NCBI RefSeq assembly: GCF_025766255.1
Contig: NW_026516711.1
Coordinates: 124,001 to 188,000, forward strand
Length of the DNA: 64,000 bases
Direction: 5' to 3'
From: Zychaea mexicana
Lineage: Eukaryota > Mucoromycota > Mucoromycetes > Mucorales > Lichtheimiaceae
In this document: piece after piece, positions 61,252-64,000 of the stretch
How the letters are laid out: each line of letters starts with the position of its first letter
Position numbering within the stretch: the stretch's first letter is position 1
The notes under the pieces: generated by a model
The model's input: only the letters and a program-made list of their open reading frames with translations
What the model was told of the DNA's origin: nothing
Databases searched by the model: none
Program-made: the position numbers and the translations under genes

Positions 61252-63990
61252 ATGGACGGCCTCGATAAGCCCGTGCACGAAGCATTGCTCGACTACGATC
61301 TCTTGAATGTAAGACACGCTTTAAAGCGCCACTGAAGACGTTAACCATTAATACATAAGTATAACATATATCTTAAAGGCGTTCAGTGTCCAAGAAAACA
61401 ACGTCGTAAATCTAGCAACAGCGAAACCATGGGTAATCGAAGAAAACTTTGAACCAACTTCGAGCATTGAGCAATATGCACTTATACGCATACATTTCCT
61501 TTTCAATAGCGTATGAATCTCTGCGCTACGAGTGAACAAGATCCTTGTACATTTTTTGTTGGTAAATAATGTCCAGTCAAATCAGGTTTTTATGTTATGG
61601 AGCTAAGAGAAAAATTTTCTGCGTTGACATATAGCCACGGGGCAATACGTTCAGGTTTACAAAATCGATCACTTTAGTGCCGCCTTCCGTGAACCTGTCA
61701 GAACACTCGCAACACCTATCCCGAGACAAGGCCAGGTATTACTGAGAATAACTGAATGTTTTGCCTTGATGGAAATAAGGAGCTCATATGTTACTGTATG
61801 TTATCTCAAGGACCTTGGAATGGATACGATTAATCAGATTAAAGTGGGCAGAATCTTCGAAAAAGAAGTGGTTGTCACAGTGTCTGATGCGGGTGATATA
61901 TGGATTTGGCGTACAGATGCTTTACATGAGCCACCCATGACGATAAAGTAAGAGGATTGAGCCAGATGGGAGAAAAGAGTGAATAAAACTGAACTTTCGC
62001 TAACATGTGGGTTTTTATAATGTTAAAAGCAACGATGGTTCATCCACTTGGGGTTTAGCCATCCATGGGGACCAAGGCTTCATTGCAGTTTCTGCTAATA
62101 GCTGGACTATCAATGTCTACAATATTGGTGAGATGACGAAAAGCGATCCTATCTTTGGCAAACGACGGCGGACTGTTGTGCCAGTAATGGATGGAGTGAC
62201 GAAACGAGAATTGGGCGGACACACGGACAATATCCCTTGCATTGACTTTAATCGATCTGGTCGGTACATCGCTAGTGGCTCCATTGATCAAACATGTAGA
62301 TTATGGGACTTGAAAACTGGACAACAGGCGACGATCCGTAAAATCGAAATGACTAGGCGAGAGAACGAGGCGTGGTATGTATATACCTAAAAACTGGAAA
62401 GGTCTTCTTACTGGTAGAAATAACACAGCTATCGGCCCATTTGGCTGTGTATCATAGGTGCTGGTCTGTAAAGTTTATCTCACAGAAAGATATCATGGTG
62501 GCACGGTGTACAGACAAACAAATTAGCGATGCCATTATGAGACGAATCCACAATTCTCGATCCACCGCATTGTCAGCGGTCGGTATGCGTAACTCAGCTG
62601 CATTACCGATCTACCGTCTCAATATGGCAGGATTCGAAGGAATACACGCATTCATGCAACCATTCGAAAGCGACAACGACGAAGATGATATAGCTGAAGA
62701 AGATGAAGACAACGATAACAATCAAAGAAGAAGGCCGTCAGATGCCATCGATATTCCAGACGAAGTGCGAGTTCCAGCTGCACAATTACAACAATTAGAG
62801 CTTGGCAACGAAAGTCTGCAAGCTTTAAGAAATCGCGTTCAAGATTTTCGTCAGCTATTGGCATCTGGTCCTTTCGAAGAAGAAAACGACGATGATGTCG
62901 ATGATGAATACGAGTACGACGACGACGAGCAACGACAAAACGACGAAGAAGAAGAGGAGGAACAAGACGATGATATATACCAAGGGCCAGATGAAAACAT
63001 CACTGCAGCCTGGCGACAAGGTGCTGAGCAATCTGGATTGCCTGAGAACCAGGATTTGATGGATTGGCTCAGCGATGAAGAAGATACTGCGGATGAACCA
63101 TTTCTACGACGTTTACCAGGTGGTCATCGATTGCTGGCTCCTGAGGAACATCGTGCGCTTGAAGAACAGATGGTTGCTGAGCGAGCTGAGACATTCCCGT
63201 TTCGATTACGCAATGTGCCGACAGAGGTGATCCCAATAAGTCAAAGTGGCTGGAGCGATACCGAATCGGACACTTCATCAAACAACTCAGAACCTGACAC
63301 TGTAATGGAAGCTGATGAGCCGAGTGGACCATGGATAAAGTCAATGATTCCACAAGTTATGCGGTGCTCGTCCCCTGTATCTCCATCAATGGAGAGCTTT
63401 CTTGACAACAAAATCAAGAAACGCAGTGACGAACTTATCATGCTTACTACGCCAAAGGATGTCATATTGCTGCATCCGACCATGACAAGGATGGTAACAG
63501 AACGATGGGAACGTAATGTTATTAGCAACGTCGATGTCCGCTCAGACAGGCTACTCACGGCAATGGATCGCCTCAATATGGTTGAATGGATTCCAGAGTT
63601 GGAGCTCTATGTTGCTGCTAGTCAAAAGGGAACAGTAGCACTTATGCGCGTGATCAAGGTCGAGTTAGAAAATGGGCAAAGCACGCTTGTTTTCAATAGT
63701 GAAAAGTATTTACCTGATTCTGGGCTGCGGAATAGCCCACTTTATGGTAAGAATGTGCTTATTGCGGGATTATAAGGAGGGAGAAAATACAGTAGAAACT
63801 AAACATCAAGGGGGATGTCGTGAATCGTTGCTATTTTATTCGCCTAGGAATGACCGTGCAAAAGGCGGAGCATGATCGAATGACATCGCCTACTTATTTG
63901 ATATACCTCTTCTATAATGATGGTTGCGTATTGGGATATCGAATATCTCGGAAAACTGATGAGCTGTTTGCGGAACCTATTATATTGTAA
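61252..63990 (+). CDS. CRT10-like WD-repeat protein with acidic central region
   Basis: Related to CRT10, a regulator of ribonucleotide reductase transcription in yeast, by architecture. Exons 61252-61308, 61379-61432, 61510-61561, 61635-61947, 62030-62374, 62458-63746 and 63848-63990 give 750 aa, ending with a stop at 63988-63990. N-terminus: AFSVQENNVVNLATAKPWRMNLCATSEQ, then FFVATGQYVQVYKIDHFSAAF, WD segments VVVTVSDAGDIWIWRTD and GHTDNIPCIDFNRSGRYIASGSIDQTCRLWDL. A long acidic linker (Asp/Glu-rich, about 400-480) follows, then a second propeller part with MLTTPKDVILLHPT and YVAASQKGTVALMRV, and a C-terminal SPLYGMTVQ...LIYLFYNDGCVLGYRI. Exons 1-3 rest on weak evidence. The CRT10 assignment is by pattern; alternative WD regulators are possible. 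Confidence 0.75.
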
Positions 63991-64000
63991 AATCATCATT

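Overview
This window is nuclear DNA of a filamentous fungus. It has compact genes with many introns of about 60-100 nt, (GT..AG) junctions that restore frame exactly, and fungal families (CYP505-type P450-reductase fusion, CRT10, Bot1/mS45, HIRAN-SNF2 ATPase with DEAQ box, full-size ABCB pumps, Pmc1-type calcium ATPase). Gene style, low-complexity tracts and a decayed zygomycete-like LINE suggest an early-diverging lineage (Mucoromycota). That placement is inference; no rRNA or barcode is present.

Layout. 1-0.9 kb: 3' part of a Shewanella-like phosphatase (+). 1.1-3.5 kb: amino-acid permease (-). 5.5-7.2 kb: LINE relic (-). 8.3-12.4 and 13.7-18.0 kb: two tandem full-length ABCB transporters (-). 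19.9-23.8 kb: calcium P-type ATPase (-). 25.6-30.8 kb: 12-exon SNF2-family ATPase (-). 33.8-37.9 kb: P450-reductase fusion (+), followed by a reductase-only pseudogene (39.1-40.7 kb). 40.9-42.6 kb: WDR5/Swd3-like WD40 protein (+). 43.0-45.1 kb: ankyrin protein (-). 46.7-47.5 kb: small Gly/Ala-rich protein (-). 47.9-49.6 kb: short-chain dehydrogenase (-). 50.4-51.8 kb: decayed third ABCB copy (-). 53.5-55.6 kb: F-box/LRR protein (-). 57.9-58.7 kb: PPxY membrane protein (+). 59.2-60.2 kb: mitoribosomal mS45 (-). 60.6-60.9 kb: DMAC1-like protein (-). 61.3-64.0 kb: CRT10-like WD protein (+).

The genes are a normal eukaryotic mixture, not a pathway cluster. Local themes are membrane transport (permease, two pumps plus a dead one, calcium ATPase) and mitochondrial function at the right end.

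The most unusual signals concern splicing and paralog evolution. There are two predicted microexons, of 4 nt (permease) and 3 nt (SNF2 ATPase motif I). There are two predicted GC-AG introns and an in-frame tandem duplication of a 5' splice site. The dead reductase copy carries a nearly identical exon-6 tract bounded by strongly diverged sequence, which looks like gene conversion. The P450 fusion also has an unexpected small N-terminal domain. All exon models were built by eye from splice signals, phase and family conservation; no transcript data were available.
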